Of a stretch of 53,425 nucleotides of DNA, positions 1 to 8,955 are shown piece after piece. The position numbers were made by a program, and so were the translations under genes. A model generated the notes under the pieces. The model had not been told where the DNA came from and ran no database searches. It saw nothing but the letters and a program-made list of their open reading frames with translations. The DNA comes from Wolinella sp052173415 (GTDB taxonomy: Bacteria; Campylobacterota; Campylobacteria; Campylobacterales; Helicobacteraceae), in the NCBI GenBank assembly GCA_052173415.1, contig JBQMYQ010000008.1, positions 1 through 53,425 of the forward strand. The letters run 5' to 3'. Within the stretch, counting starts at the first letter, position 1; every line of letters starts with the position of its first letter.

Positions 1-240
1 AAGAGCTTTTAGAGTGCCTAAAATCAACCAAAAGTGCGAAAAAGTTCGCAAATCTCTTTTAAAATTTTTGAATTTCATAGGTTTGCGAACTTTAAGCGGT
101 ATCTAAGTTTCAGAGAGCCCTAAAATAGGGAGTTTTAAACTTAAGCACGACTAAAAGTTCACAAATCTAAAAAGGAGAGGAAAAGCGATAGCGGCAGAGT
201 GCTTAATTTTAAAATAGTAGCGCGGGCGAAGAGTTCCTCG
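1..240. other. Gene-free AT-rich left edge with a long inverted repeat
   Basis: No gene is seen here. AAAGTTCGCAAA at 41-52 pairs perfectly with TTTGCGAACTTT at 82-93 (12-bp stem, 29-nt loop). A near copy, AAAAGTTCACAAATCT, lies at 153-168. This could be a terminator or structured end of a transcript coming from outside the window, or a small repeat family. I found no convincing DnaA-box cluster, tRNA or T-tract. Confidence 0.45.
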
Positions 241-882
241 CTAAATAGCCTCGACCCCTACACCCCCTTTTTTTTTTAAAACAAAACTTTTGCGATGCAC
301 ATCTGAATATCCATGGCGCAAAATCGCCTCACGGTGTGTGTGCGTCCCGTAGCCACAATTCTGCGCAAATCCATACACAGGATAGAGCGTATCAAGAGCT
401 TCCATTTCGCGATCTTTGGAGACTTTAGCGAGAATACTTGCCGCAGAAATCGACGCAAAAAGCGCATCGCCTTTAATTGCTGGGGTGATTCCTGCCGCAC
501 CAAAGGTGGTATTCCCATCAAATAGGTAAATGCGAGCATTCAATGTCTCATAAATTTGACGAAGCGATTCCCTCAAGCAGTGGCTAAGCCCACAAGAATC
601 AACCTCCTGCGCACTCCACTGGACAATATGAAACGTAGAATTATTAGTGATTTCTTCATACAATTTATATCGCTCTGCACGCTTAAGTTTTTTAGAATCT
701 TTAACCCCTACAATCTCTCTTTGGAGCACCGCTCCTGCAACAAAGAGCGAGCCGGCTAAACACCCACGCCCCGCCTCATCAATGCCACAAATATCAAAAA
801 TGGGAAGCTTATGAATATTCTCTTCAAAAAGCCCGTGTATCTTTAGGGAAATTGCTCTTTTTTTCATAATTTTCGCACTCAT
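241..882 (-). CDS. rnhB: Ribonuclease HII
   Basis: Removes RNA from RNA-DNA hybrids, including misincorporated ribonucleotides, in the cytoplasm. The 213-residue protein has the family's opening acidic motif GIDEAGRG at about residues 33-40 (D35 and E36 bind metal), followed by the usual DSKKL, DGNT and ASILAK segments. It carries about 30 extra N-terminal residues relative to the short H. pylori protein, so the true start may be internal; no clear Shine-Dalgarno marks residue 1. The last codons read through an A10 run followed by G5 on the coding strand, a slippery stretch that could change only the final few residues. Downstream of the RluD-like gene on the same strand, 17 bp away. Confidence 0.93.
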   Translation of the reverse strand: MSAKIMKKRAISLKIHGLFEENIHKLPIFDICGIDEAGRGCLAGSLFVAGAVLQREIVGVKDSKKLKRAERYKLYEEITNNSTFHIVQWSAQEVDSCGLSHCLRESLRQIYETLNARIYLFDGNTTFGAAGITPAIKGDALFASISAASILAKVSKDREMEALDTLYPVYGFAQNCGYGTHTHREAILRHGYSDVHRKSFVLKKKGGVGVEAI

Positions 883-899
883 AAAGGAAATATTTTATT

Positions 900-1835
900 T
901 CATCTTGATGAATTTAAATAACTTTTTTGCACCACTTCTACTTCTTCTGTGAAATCTTGCTTGCTATATATTTCATATATATTATTTTTAAAATTAAAAT
1001 TTAAGTATTCTGCATGGAGCATTAATCTTGAAGCGCCAAAACACCTCTTACGCGCAGTTTTAGACATATTTCGCTCCAAATAAAAGCGACTATCCTCATC
1101 ATTCGCGCCATACAGCGGATCGCCCACGATGGGAAACCCCGTATGCGCGAGATGGACGCGTATCTGATGTGTCCTACCCGTAAGCGGCTCCGCGCTAATA
1201 AGCGTCGTATCACTCTTTAGATCGTAGCACAAGGGCGTAATATGCGTGAATGAAGGCTTACCCGCACGGTCTATTTTCATTCTGATTCCCAAATCTTGGC
1301 GTTTATCCTGCGCCAAAATGGGAAAATGAAGCTCCATTTTTGAAGCGATTCTCCCGCGCACAAGGGCGAGATAGCGTTTCTTAACCTTATGGTCTTTAAA
1401 GCTATTTTTAAGCTCCAAATCACTCCTTTTATCTCGCGAAACAAGCACGATTCCGCTAGTTTCTTTGTCGATTCTATGGACGAGATTTGCCCGATTCCCA
1501 AAACAAAAACGCACCTCATCAATGAGCGTATAATGGGCGAAAGTCCCTCTAGGGTGGACAAGCAGATCTGCGGGCTTATCAAAAATCGCAAAACTTGGCG
1601 TGATAAAAAGGGGTGATAAATTGCGGGAATCAGGGCGAAAATAGAGCACCTCGATCTCCCCCTCTACACTTGCTCCTTTGTCTGAGATTCTCACGCCTTG
1701 CGCGCAAATTCGCCCTTTATCAACCCAGCATTGCGCCTCCCTTTGTGAAATTTTAAATTCACGCATAAGAAATACAAAAAGTTTCATTTTTTCTTCAATA
1801 TAAAAGGTTTCTTTAATGAAAGACACCGTCCGCAC
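900..1835 (-). CDS. RluA/RluD-family pseudouridine synthase
   Basis: Converts uridine to pseudouridine in RNA, probably 23S rRNA. The 311-residue protein has an N-terminal S4 RNA-binding domain (about residues 17-65) and a catalytic RluA domain with the HRIDKETSG motif, in which D123 is the expected nucleophile. TGRTHQIRVHLAH near residue 220 is the second family motif. The start used is GTG; ATG codons lie further in (K16-M17 region), so the first dozen residues are uncertain. Divergent from purB with 66 bp between them. The exact target site (RluC-, RluD- or TruC-type) cannot be decided from sequence alone. Confidence 0.88.
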   Translation of the reverse strand: MRTVSFIKETFYIEEKMKLFVFLMREFKISQREAQCWVDKGRICAQGVRISDKGASVEGEIEVLYFRPDSRNLSPLFITPSFAIFDKPADLLVHPRGTFAHYTLIDEVRFCFGNRANLVHRIDKETSGIVLVSRDKRSDLELKNSFKDHKVKKRYLALVRGRIASKMELHFPILAQDKRQDLGIRMKIDRAGKPSFTHITPLCYDLKSDTTLISAEPLTGRTHQIRVHLAHTGFPIVGDPLYGANDEDSRFYLERNMSKTARKRCFGASRLMLHAEYLNFNFKNNIYEIYSKQDFTEEVEVVQKSYLNSSR

Positions 1836-1901
1836 CTTAAGATTAAGTAAAGTTTTGGTAAGTTTCGTAATTTTATCAAAGTCTTAATGTAAGGAATCTA
1901 C

Positions 1902-3239
1902 ATGATCAAGCGATACGCGCGCGAGGAGATGGAGTGTCTATGGAGCGAAGAGGCGAAATATGGGGCGTGGCTCAAGGTCGAAAAAGCCGCTATCAAGGCA
2001 TGGAATCGCCTCGGACTCGTGCCCGATGAGGCGTGTGAGAAAATCTGCAAAAACGCTACCTTTAACATTGCGAGAATCGCGGAGATTGAGGCGACTACTA
2101 AACATGATGTGATCGCGTTCCTCACGTCGGTCTCAGAATCACTTGGCGAGGAATCGCGCTTCATTCACTACGGCATGACGAGCTCAGACTGCATCGATAC
2201 GGCGGTCGCGCTCCAGATGCGCGATAGTTTGGAGATTATCCTTGGAGATGTAAATGAACTTTTGGGTGCGATTAAAAGGCGCGCGCTGGAGCACAAATAC
2301 ACGCTCATGGTGGGGCGAAGTCACGGAATCCACGGCGAGCCTATTACTTTTGGGCTTGTGTTAGCGATTTGGTATGATGAGATCCGCCGCCACTTGGGGG
2401 CTCTTGCTGAGAGCATGAAGGTCATCTCCGTGGGGAAAATCAGCGGGGCAATGGGGAATTTCGCGCACGCTCCGCTGGAGCTTGAAGAATATGTCTGCGA
2501 GGAGCTTGGGCTCTCTTGTGCAAACGTGAGCAATCAAATCATTCAGCGCGATCGATATGCCCGCCTCATCAGCGATCTCGCGCTTCTAGCAAGTAGCTGC
2601 GAGAAAATCGCCCTTGCGATCCGCCATTTTCAGCGCACCGAAGTTTATGAAGCCGAAGAGTATTTCTCAGAGGGGCAAAAGGGAAGCTCCGCTATGCCGC
2701 ACAAGCGCAACCCCGTGCTTAGCGAAAATATCACGGGGCTATGCCGCATGATCCGTAGTTTTGCGATTCCCGCTATGGAGAATGTCGCCCTGTGGCATGA
2801 ACGCGACATTTCACACAGCTCAGTAGAGCGTTTTATTCTGCCTGATTCCTTTATCACGAGCGATTTTATGCTAAAACGCCTCACAGGGCTTATCGAGAAG
2901 CTCCTAGTCTATCCCGATAACATGATGAAAAATCTCAATCTCACGGGCGGTTTGGTCTTCTCGCAGCGGATTTTACTCGAGCTTCCGCTCCTTGGGGTAA
3001 GTCGCGAAGAGGCCTATAAAATCGTGCAACGCAACGCCATGAAAGTCTGGGAAGACCTGCAGCAGGGCAAAAGCGTGCTCAATGAGGCGGGAGAGAGCCT
3101 CTATCTGCAACATCTCTTAAGTGATTCTGAATTGCGCACAAAACTTAGCGAGGAGGCGATCCGCTCTTGTTTTGATTGTGGCTACTATACAAAAAATGTC
3201 GAAAAAATTTTCACGCGTGTTTTTAAAGGATCAAAATGA
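1902..3239 (+). CDS. purB: Adenylosuccinate lyase
   Basis: Catalyses two fumarate-releasing steps of purine synthesis: SAICAR to AICAR, and adenylosuccinate to AMP. The 445-residue length is normal. The fumarase/aspartase signature SSAMPHKRNP lies near residue 263, and the GRSHGIHGEP and HYGMTSSD substrate loops are intact. AAGGAA sits upstream of the ATG. Its last four bases overlap the start of the following kinase gene (ATGA), so the two are probably co-transcribed and translationally coupled although unrelated in function. Confidence 0.97.
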   Translation: MIKRYAREEMECLWSEEAKYGAWLKVEKAAIKAWNRLGLVPDEACEKICKNATFNIARIAEIEATTKHDVIAFLTSVSESLGEESRFIHYGMTSSDCIDTAVALQMRDSLEIILGDVNELLGAIKRRALEHKYTLMVGRSHGIHGEPITFGLVLAIWYDEIRRHLGALAESMKVISVGKISGAMGNFAHAPLELEEYVCEELGLSCANVSNQIIQRDRYARLISDLALLASSCEKIALAIRHFQRTEVYEAEEYFSEGQKGSSAMPHKRNPVLSENITGLCRMIRSFAIPAMENVALWHERDISHSSVERFILPDSFITSDFMLKRLTGLIEKLLVYPDNMMKNLNLTGGLVFSQRILLELPLLGVSREEAYKIVQRNAMKVWEDLQQGKSVLNEAGESLYLQHLLSDSELRTKLSEEAIRSCFDCGYYTKNVEKIFTRVFKGSK

Positions 3240-5599
3240 CGACACAAAAAAAGCTTCTAATTGTTGAAGATTCCCGCTCCATTAACCGCTACTTGAGTGA
3301 ATATCTCACCGAGCAAGGGCTCGCGGTGCGCTCGGCTTATTCCCTGCAAGAGGCGCGAGAAGCGAGTGAAGAGGAGCATTTTGATTACATTGTTTTTGAC
3401 CTCACGCTTCCTGATGGAAATGCTAAAGATCTTATTGTTAAACTAATAGAATATACGAAAATTATCATTCTTACCTCTAATGAAAATCAACTTACTAGAG
3501 ATGGCTATTTTAAGCTTGGTGTTCTTGATTACATCTCCAAAAATAATCCGATGGATTACGTCTGTAAGCAGATTGAATACTTGATAGAAAAGATAGAATT
3601 TAACAGCAATTACACGATTCTTATCGTTGATGATTCCCATGTGATTCGCGAGATGTGTCGCGAAATTTTTGAAATGCGCAACTATCGCGTGCTTCTCTCT
3701 GACACGGGTAAAGGGGCGCTGGAGCTAATCCAAAAAGAGAGTGTCGATCTTGTGATTCTTGACCTCTTTCTGCCCGATATTAGCGGGCTTGAAATCCTCT
3801 ATGAAATCCGAAAAGATAGCAGCAATACCACGCTTCCGATTATTACTCTCTCCTCCACGCTCAATAACGATCACATCGCAAAAGTCCTAAAACACGGGGC
3901 AAATGACTTTATTGGCAAGCCTTTTTCTATCGAGCAGGTCATCTTGCGCGCGGCGAATTTGATTAGGGATTCCCACGCTGAGAAGGAAATTAGCGCGCGT
4001 TTAGCCGAAGTGGAAATGCTAAAAAAGCGTCTTGATGATGCGCAAAAGATGGCTAAAATAGGCAGTTTTGAGGAGGATTTAATCCAAAATACCCTCTGGT
4101 GGTCTAAGGGACTCTATGAAATTCTTGGTTATAAACATCGTGAAATAGAGCCTAGCCGTGAAGCGTTTTTTAGCGCGATTCTTGAGCCCTATCGCACGGA
4201 GCTAGCGCACAAACGCCAATCGCTCTTTGATAATCCGCACTCAACCCCCATCGATATGGAATTTGAGATTATTACGCATGATGGGCGCGCGTGCTGGTTT
4301 AGCGCGAATTATAGTGCGATTTATGATGCCAAAGGGCGCGTGGAGAAGGTCTGCGGGGTCATGGTCGATGTGACGGAGAATCGTCTCCTGTGCAATGAGT
4401 TAGTGCGTTTTAACCTCGAACTTGAAGCACGAGTAAAACAAGAGGTCTCAAACAAACTGCGTTCGGAGCGGCAGTTTCGCCAGTTATTTGAAAATAGCTA
4501 TGACGCACTTTTGCTCATTGATTACCAAACAAAAAAGATCATCGACTGCAACAAAACGGCTCAAAAGCTCTCGGGCTACCCTAGGGAGGAGCTCTATGAT
4601 ATGCCTTTTTATCGCTTTTTCAACACCATGCACGAGGATACATTCCAGCCTATTTTGGAGGGAATCGTCCAAAATAGATACGAGATTTATGACGTAAGCT
4701 TTGCTTCAAAAGAGGGCGAAACGCTCTCGGGGCAGCTGAGCTTCAATGTCTTTGCAAGCGAAGATTCCCAGCTTTTGCTCTGTAATTTTAGGAATCTGAC
4801 CGAGCAATATCGCATCAAAGAGGAGCAAATCCGCCAGCAGAGCCTACTTGTGCAGCAAAGTAAGCTCGCGAGTATGGGCGAGATGATCGGCTCGATCGCC
4901 CATCAATGGCGGCAGCCCATCAACGCGCTCGCGGTCAAAATCCAAGACATTGAGCTTGCCTTTGAGGAGAAAGAGATCACGCAAGAATATGTCGAGCAAT
5001 TTGTGCACTCCTCCATGGAGCTCATTCACTTTATGTCGCATACGATTGATGATTTTCGCAACTTCTTCCGCCCTTCAAAAACGACCACCCACTTCAGAGT
5101 GCTTGAAGAGCTCAATAAGTGTATCGCGATGATCCAAAATCAGACGCGTCTCTTGCAGATTGCCTGCGAGGTGCATTCGGAGCTCCCCGATAATTTTATG
5201 ATGGTTGGCTATCAAAATGAGCTAAAACAGGTGCTTTTAAACCTTCTCAAAAACGCAACTGACGCGATTGAAGAGCACATTGCTCATGAGCCAAAATCCC
5301 CTAGGCGTATTGATATTTACCTGAATCTTGAGGGGGAATTTTTGGGAATTGAGATTAAAGATACGGGCAAGGGCGTGCCTGCGGAGGTGATGGAGAAGAT
5401 TTTTGACCCCTATTTTACGACCAAAGAGCAGGGCAAAGGGACAGGAATCGGGCTGTATATGAGCAAGGTGATTATCGAAAAAAACATGAGAGGCAAGCTC
5501 CTTGTGGAGAATTACAAAAAAGAGGGCGGGGAGCACGGAGGTGCGATGTTTACGCTCTTAGTGCCCCTTGAGCTAAAGGCTACGGACAGGGGAGAATAA
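3236..5599 (+). CDS. Hybrid sensor histidine kinase with two N-terminal receiver domains
   Basis: A 787-residue cytoplasmic signalling protein with no membrane segment. Domain order: receiver 1 (about 6-120, phospho-acceptor D55 in VFDLTLPDG), receiver 2 (about 122-245, acceptor near D176 in LDLFLPDISG), a PAS domain (about 265-385), a second PAS domain (about 405-525), then an H-box with the HQWRQP motif (about 560) typical of large Campylobacterota kinases, and an HATPase with N-box NLLKNATDA and glycine boxes DTGKGVP and GKGTGIGLYMSK. The two receivers at the N terminus suggest that it is itself a phosphorelay target. No dedicated output regulator lies next to it; it overlaps purB by 4 bp. 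Confidence 0.9.
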   Translation: MTTQKKLLIVEDSRSINRYLSEYLTEQGLAVRSAYSLQEAREASEEEHFDYIVFDLTLPDGNAKDLIVKLIEYTKIIILTSNENQLTRDGYFKLGVLDYISKNNPMDYVCKQIEYLIEKIEFNSNYTILIVDDSHVIREMCREIFEMRNYRVLLSDTGKGALELIQKESVDLVILDLFLPDISGLEILYEIRKDSSNTTLPIITLSSTLNNDHIAKVLKHGANDFIGKPFSIEQVILRAANLIRDSHAEKEISARLAEVEMLKKRLDDAQKMAKIGSFEEDLIQNTLWWSKGLYEILGYKHREIEPSREAFFSAILEPYRTELAHKRQSLFDNPHSTPIDMEFEIITHDGRACWFSANYSAIYDAKGRVEKVCGVMVDVTENRLLCNELVRFNLELEARVKQEVSNKLRSERQFRQLFENSYDALLLIDYQTKKIIDCNKTAQKLSGYPREELYDMPFYRFFNTMHEDTFQPILEGIVQNRYEIYDVSFASKEGETLSGQLSFNVFASEDSQLLLCNFRNLTEQYRIKEEQIRQQSLLVQQSKLASMGEMIGSIAHQWRQPINALAVKIQDIELAFEEKEITQEYVEQFVHSSMELIHFMSHTIDDFRNFFRPSKTTTHFRVLEELNKCIAMIQNQTRLLQIACEVHSELPDNFMMVGYQNELKQVLLNLLKNATDAIEEHIAHEPKSPRRIDIYLNLEGEFLGIEIKDTGKGVPAEVMEKIFDPYFTTKEQGKGTGIGLYMSKVIIEKNMRGKLLVENYKKEGGEHGGAMFTLLVPLELKATDRGE

Positions 5600-5671
5600 C
5601 GCTAGCCTTTATGAGTCTATGCGCAAAAAGCACTAAAATAAATGGAAGCAGTCCCACAGGAGGGGTTATGT

Positions 5672-5677
5672 TACAAT
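5672..5677 (+). promoter_or_regulatory. Candidate -10 box of rnpB
   Basis: TACAAT lies 9 bp before the first paired base of the RNase P RNA, the expected distance from a sigma-80/70 type -10 element to a start site. No clear -35 is visible, which is usual in this group of bacteria. Confidence 0.5.
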
Positions 5678-5685
5678 TACACTCA

Positions 5686-6009
5686 GGGTGCGGAAAATGG
5701 TTGCTTTTGAGCTCTCAAAAGAGGAAAGTCCGAGCTGCATTGAGACGGGGTTCTATCTAACAGATAGCTATCGCAAGATAAGGGAAAGTGCAACAGAGAA
5801 GAGACCGCTTGATCATTCAAGCAAGGGTGAAACGGCGGTGCAAGAGACCACCGGATCCCCAGCGATGGGGGTCGCAAGGTAAACCCAACCCGCAGCAAGA
5901 AGGATCTGGTTAGTGTCTCAAGATGGGAATCCTTCGCTCCATCGCTATTGCAAAATAGTCGAGTAGATGAATAGCCATTTTTAACAGAACTCGGCTTACC
6001 ACCGCACCC
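5686..6009 (+). ncRNA. rnpB: RNase P RNA (bacterial type A)
   Basis: The catalytic RNA that matures the 5' ends of tRNAs. The ends pair: GGGTGCGG at 5686-5693 with CCGCACCC at 6002-6009 (helix P1). Universally conserved blocks are present in order: GAGGAAAGTCC near 5733, ACAGAGAAGAGACCGC near 5793, AGGGTGAAACGGCGGTG near 5822, the AAGGTAAACCCAACCCG region near 5876, and GATGAATAGCC followed by ACAGAACTCGGCTTAC close to the 3' end. Length about 324 nt. Open frames within it are chance. It stands alone between the kinase gene and an FMN-binding protein gene. Confidence 0.97.
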
Positions 6010-6069
6010 TCACTCAATTTTGCTCTGATTCCCGCTCAAATGCACCTACCAACTCAAAAAAGGATTATC

Positions 6070-6669
6070 ATGCGTCGCAACGAATTTGCCTCAGAGGATC
6101 CAAAACTGCTAGAGGAGCTACTTTTAACTTGCGAATTTGGCACGCTCGCGCTTTTTGACACCGCGCCCTATGCGATTCCCATCAATTTCGCTCCGCTTAA
6201 AAATGAGATTATTTTCCATGGCGCAACAGCGGGGCGAAAATTCAAAATCATTGCGCAAAACCCCTGCGCGAGCTTTAGCGTCGTGCATGCGCTCTCGCTA
6301 CTCCCCTCATATTTTGGCGACACTCCCCTAGCTTGTGCAGCCAGCGCGATGTTCATCTCTGCACATATCACGGGTCGAGTGAGAATCCTAGAGACGGCGC
6401 AGGAAAAACAAGACGCACTCAACGCACTCATGCAAAAGCTCCAGCCCGAAGGAGGTTACGCGCCCTTAGAAGCGGACGATTCCCGCTATGAGGGCGCGCT
6501 GAAGCGCACTGCAGTTTTTGCCCTAAAAATTTCGGAATATTCACTCAAACTTAAGCTTGGACAAAACCAAAGCAAAGAGCGACAAGAAGCCCTGATTAAG
6601 CGGCTTCAAGAGCGCGGCAGTGCGCTAGATCTCTTGAGTGTGCAATATATGCGCCACTTTTTAAAATAA
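6070..6669 (+). CDS. Pyridoxamine 5'-phosphate oxidase-like flavoprotein (NimA-type)
   Basis: A 199-residue split-barrel flavin-binding protein of the family that includes nitroimidazole reductase NimA and related FMN-binding proteins. The opening MRRNEFASED followed by a helix and the barrel strands (GTLALFDTAPYAIPINF) is characteristic. The ATG at 6070 is chosen over an upstream in-frame ATG at 6040 because AAAAAAGGA lies 5 bp before it and the family starts with MRR. Substrate unknown. It stands alone between rnpB and a convergent SIMPL-domain gene 10 bp away. Confidence 0.8.
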   Translation: MRRNEFASEDPKLLEELLLTCEFGTLALFDTAPYAIPINFAPLKNEIIFHGATAGRKFKIIAQNPCASFSVVHALSLLPSYFGDTPLACAASAMFISAHITGRVRILETAQEKQDALNALMQKLQPEGGYAPLEADDSRYEGALKRTAVFALKISEYSLKLKLGQNQSKERQEALIKRLQERGSALDLLSVQYMRHFLK

Positions 6670-6679
6670 CAAACGCGCT

Positions 6680-7387
6680 CTAGTCGCTCAGATAATACTC
6701 TATGCTTGAAACCACACGCACGCTTTTGATGTAGGGAGTGCTCTCATCGCGATTATTGATACTAAACTGCCCCTGCGCAGCGTGGCGAATCTTGCCTAAT
6801 TGACTTTTGGAATCCTCAGCGAATTTTTGCGCACTTTGACGCGCATTATGCGTCGCTTCCTCGATCATCACGGGCTTAATTTCATTAAGCTTGGTGTAAA
6901 GATATTGCACCTGATTCCCATAATTTGAGCGCAAGATGATTCCGCGCTTGCTTAGCTCGCCCACTTTTGCGAGACTCTCGCGCACAAGCTTTACGGATTC
7001 ACTGCGGAGCGTGAGCGTCTGTGATCCGATATAACGGAATCCTTGGAGCGGGGAATTCACATAATCTTGAGAGAGCTTATCGATAATCTCGCTGCTCCCT
7101 AGGCTCATCTCCTCGCGCTTAAACCCTGCGTGGAGCAAAAACTGCTCAATCTCTGCCCTATCACGCTCAAGAGCTAAATAGAGCGCGCTTAGATCATTGC
7201 CAGCACGCACGTATTCGATAGGCCACAAAGCGACATTCGCTTCCACTTCGCGCTCGCTAAGCCCTTTCACGCTGACTGTGCGCTCCATCTTTTTAAGCTC
7301 CAAAATGCCGCTACTCACGATATATCCTGCACCTACAAGCCCCAAAAACAGGGCGATTCCCAAAATTGCTGCGCTCGCCTTATTCAT
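6680..7387 (-). CDS. SIMPL-domain (DUF541) periplasmic protein
   Basis: A 235-residue protein with one N-terminal membrane segment (about residues 5-25, an uncleaved anchor or signal peptide) and a SIMPL domain beginning at VSVKGLSEREV. SIMPL proteins are exported proteins linked to envelope or oxidative stress, with no agreed biochemical role. The ATG at 7387 is preferred to the in-frame ATG at 7408 because AAAAGGAA precedes it. Function beyond the family is not known. Confidence 0.82.
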   Translation of the reverse strand: MNKASAAILGIALFLGLVGAGYIVSSGILELKKMERTVSVKGLSEREVEANVALWPIEYVRAGNDLSALYLALERDRAEIEQFLLHAGFKREEMSLGSSEIIDKLSQDYVNSPLQGFRYIGSQTLTLRSESVKLVRESLAKVGELSKRGIILRSNYGNQVQYLYTKLNEIKPVMIEEATHNARQSAQKFAEDSKSQLGKIRHAAQGQFSINNRDESTPYIKSVRVVSSIEYYLSD

Positions 7388-7466
7388 ACGATGTTCCTTT
7401 TCATTCAAAATGCGTCAGTGTAGCAAAAAAGAGGACAAAAACAGAGAATCGCCAAGACCTGCACGC

Positions 7467-7889
7467 TTAGTCAAAGAAAAACTCAAGCTTCTTCCCAAAG
7501 CCCAGGCGATTATCCGTAAGCTTCACATAAGTAAGTGCAATCGCCCAAAGTGTCGGAAAAAGCGCGCGCGCATAGGGGAATCGCGCAAAATAGCACCGCT
7601 TATCCTCCCGCTTTGCCCTCTGCCAGATTCCCTCAAATTGCACCCCTCTAATCTCGCCTATAATCTCGCTCTCAAGCGCGATTGAGCCTGCAATATGCGG
7701 ACATGTATTCGCATTCAAGGCATGGCGCGTATTTGGATTGCTCGCGACAATTAAGCGCGCTTGCTCTTTGTTGAGCGCATAAAACAGCGACGCACACCAC
7801 GGCGCACCCTCTGTGCACGTCGCGAGATGCAACAGATGATGGGCAGATAGAAGCTCTAAAAGGCGGGAATCTAGGACATTCTCACTCAT
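7467..7889 (-). CDS. YhbP-like pyridoxamine 5'-phosphate oxidase-related protein
   Basis: A 140-residue FMN-binding split-barrel protein. Visible family features are the helix LLELLSAHHLLHLAT followed by strands around WCASLFYALNKEQARLIVAS and the closing WAIALTYVKLTDN segment. Its substrate is not evident. It is the second split-barrel protein in the neighbourhood but is not a close paralogue of the one at 6.1 kb. Followed by a 78-bp gap to the WYL regulator gene on the same strand. Confidence 0.75.
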   Translation of the reverse strand: MSENVLDSRLLELLSAHHLLHLATCTEGAPWCASLFYALNKEQARLIVASNPNTRHALNANTCPHIAGSIALESEIIGEIRGVQFEGIWQRAKREDKRCYFARFPYARALFPTLWAIALTYVKLTDNRLGFGKKLEFFFD

Positions 7890-7967
7890 GCACTGCGCCC
7901 AAAAAAGCTACGATTCCTGATTTTGGGCAAAATATTCGCGCAGGATTCCCGCACAGAGGGAATCGTA

Positions 7968-8834
7968 TCATTTTAGATAATCCCTTAATAGTCGCTCAAA
8001 ATTTTCCCTCAAACTCGCAGGCTCAAGTATCCTGATAAAAGGTAGCCAATACTTAACCACGCGCAAAATCTCATCATCATAAGCGACCAGCGTGCTGATG
8101 ATGATTTTATCGCTATCTTCATGCTTTATTTGATAATTTGGCAAAAACTCCTTACGCTTAAAATAGTCCATCGCTTCGCTTTTTATCTCAAGCACGACTT
8201 CAGATTCCACGCTGGAGAACCAATTTGTGTCGTTTTTTTCGATACGTTTTACAAACTCGGCTTTTGGCGTGAAAGTATGATCTCCTATCTTGATATTTTG
8301 TATTTTTGATAGCGTGAAGTTTTTCAGCTTACCCGCGTCATCTGCGAGCAAATACCACACACCACCGTTGTTGATGAGCTTATAGGGGGATAGCTGACGC
8401 GCTTTGTTGTGATATTCGCATTCCACAACTCTATTTTTGACGACCGCCGCACTCAAAGCCTCAAAATCCTCTCGGAGAATCTGGATATTTTCAAAGCCCT
8501 GATTCTTGATGAGATAAGCTCTACTTAACTTTTGATTGAGAATATCCGTGATGAAACGATCATCTAAACTCGGAAATAGCGTCTTTACCCCGCTTAACAT
8601 CGCAAAAGTCTGTATATCCTTAAAGCCAAGCCTACCCAGCGCATAATCGGCTAGAAAATACTGGGCGTTTTCTTTCTCGATAGGCAAAATACTCAGTCGC
8701 TCAAAATCCCTAAGAATCGTCCTTTTATTGACGTTAAACTCCTCTGCCAACTCCTCTACGCTCAGCCTCGCACCATCATTGAGCTTGATGAGAATTTGAG
8801 AAAGTCTTATGGCGATTTTATCGTGAGAGCGCAC
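7968..8834 (-). CDS. WYL-domain transcriptional regulator
   Basis: A 288-residue regulator: an N-terminal winged helix (about 15-65, with VEELAEEFNVNKRTILRDF as the recognition region), a WYL domain (about 125-195, with GGVWYLLADD giving the W-Y-L motif) and a C-terminal WCX segment. WYL proteins bind ligands, often nucleic acid, and many (BrxR, CapW) repress anti-phage operons by binding inverted repeats. The GTG start has AAAGGGG upstream. It diverges from the first of three paralogous cassettes, and an inverted repeat lies between them; the same repeat occurs before the other two cassettes and the GTPase/HerA operon. I infer that this protein controls the whole island and perhaps itself. 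Confidence 0.85.
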   Translation of the reverse strand: MRSHDKIAIRLSQILIKLNDGARLSVEELAEEFNVNKRTILRDFERLSILPIEKENAQYFLADYALGRLGFKDIQTFAMLSGVKTLFPSLDDRFITDILNQKLSRAYLIKNQGFENIQILREDFEALSAAVVKNRVVECEYHNKARQLSPYKLINNGGVWYLLADDAGKLKNFTLSKIQNIKIGDHTFTPKAEFVKRIEKNDTNWFSSVESEVVLEIKSEAMDYFKRKEFLPNYQIKHEDSDKIIISTLVAYDDEILRVVKYWLPFIRILEPASLRENFERLLRDYLK

Positions 8835-8890
8835 TTCTAGCCCCTTTAGCTTTATTAAATTTCACATATTTTGACAAATTTTTGCTTTTA

Positions 8891-8922
8891 TGACGCAACC
8901 TGTCATGGCGCAATGCTAAATT
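8891..8922 (+). promoter_or_regulatory. Operator and promoter 1, before paralogue 1
   Basis: TGACGCAACCTGTCA at 8891-8905 is an inverted repeat (TGAC/GTCA arms). A -10-like TAAATT lies at 8917-8922, preceded by TG. The ATG of paralogue 1 is 65 bp from the operator start. The site also lies 57 bp upstream of the divergent WYL regulator start, so it may serve autoregulation. Confidence 0.6.
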
Positions 8923-8955
8923 CATGTCCATAGTTTAAATCAAAAAGGAGAGAAA

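Noticed and set aside
1..240. Replication origin at the left edge
   Set aside because: AT-rich with repeats, but no cluster of DnaA boxes and no dnaA or adjoining origin genes.
268..277. T10 run (A10 on the coding strand) in rnhB as a phase switch
   Set aside because: It lies in the last codons and would change only a handful of residues after the conserved core; no on/off effect expected.
5688..5898. Small open frames on both strands in rnpB
   Set aside because: They coincide exactly with the conserved RNase P RNA and have no protein features.
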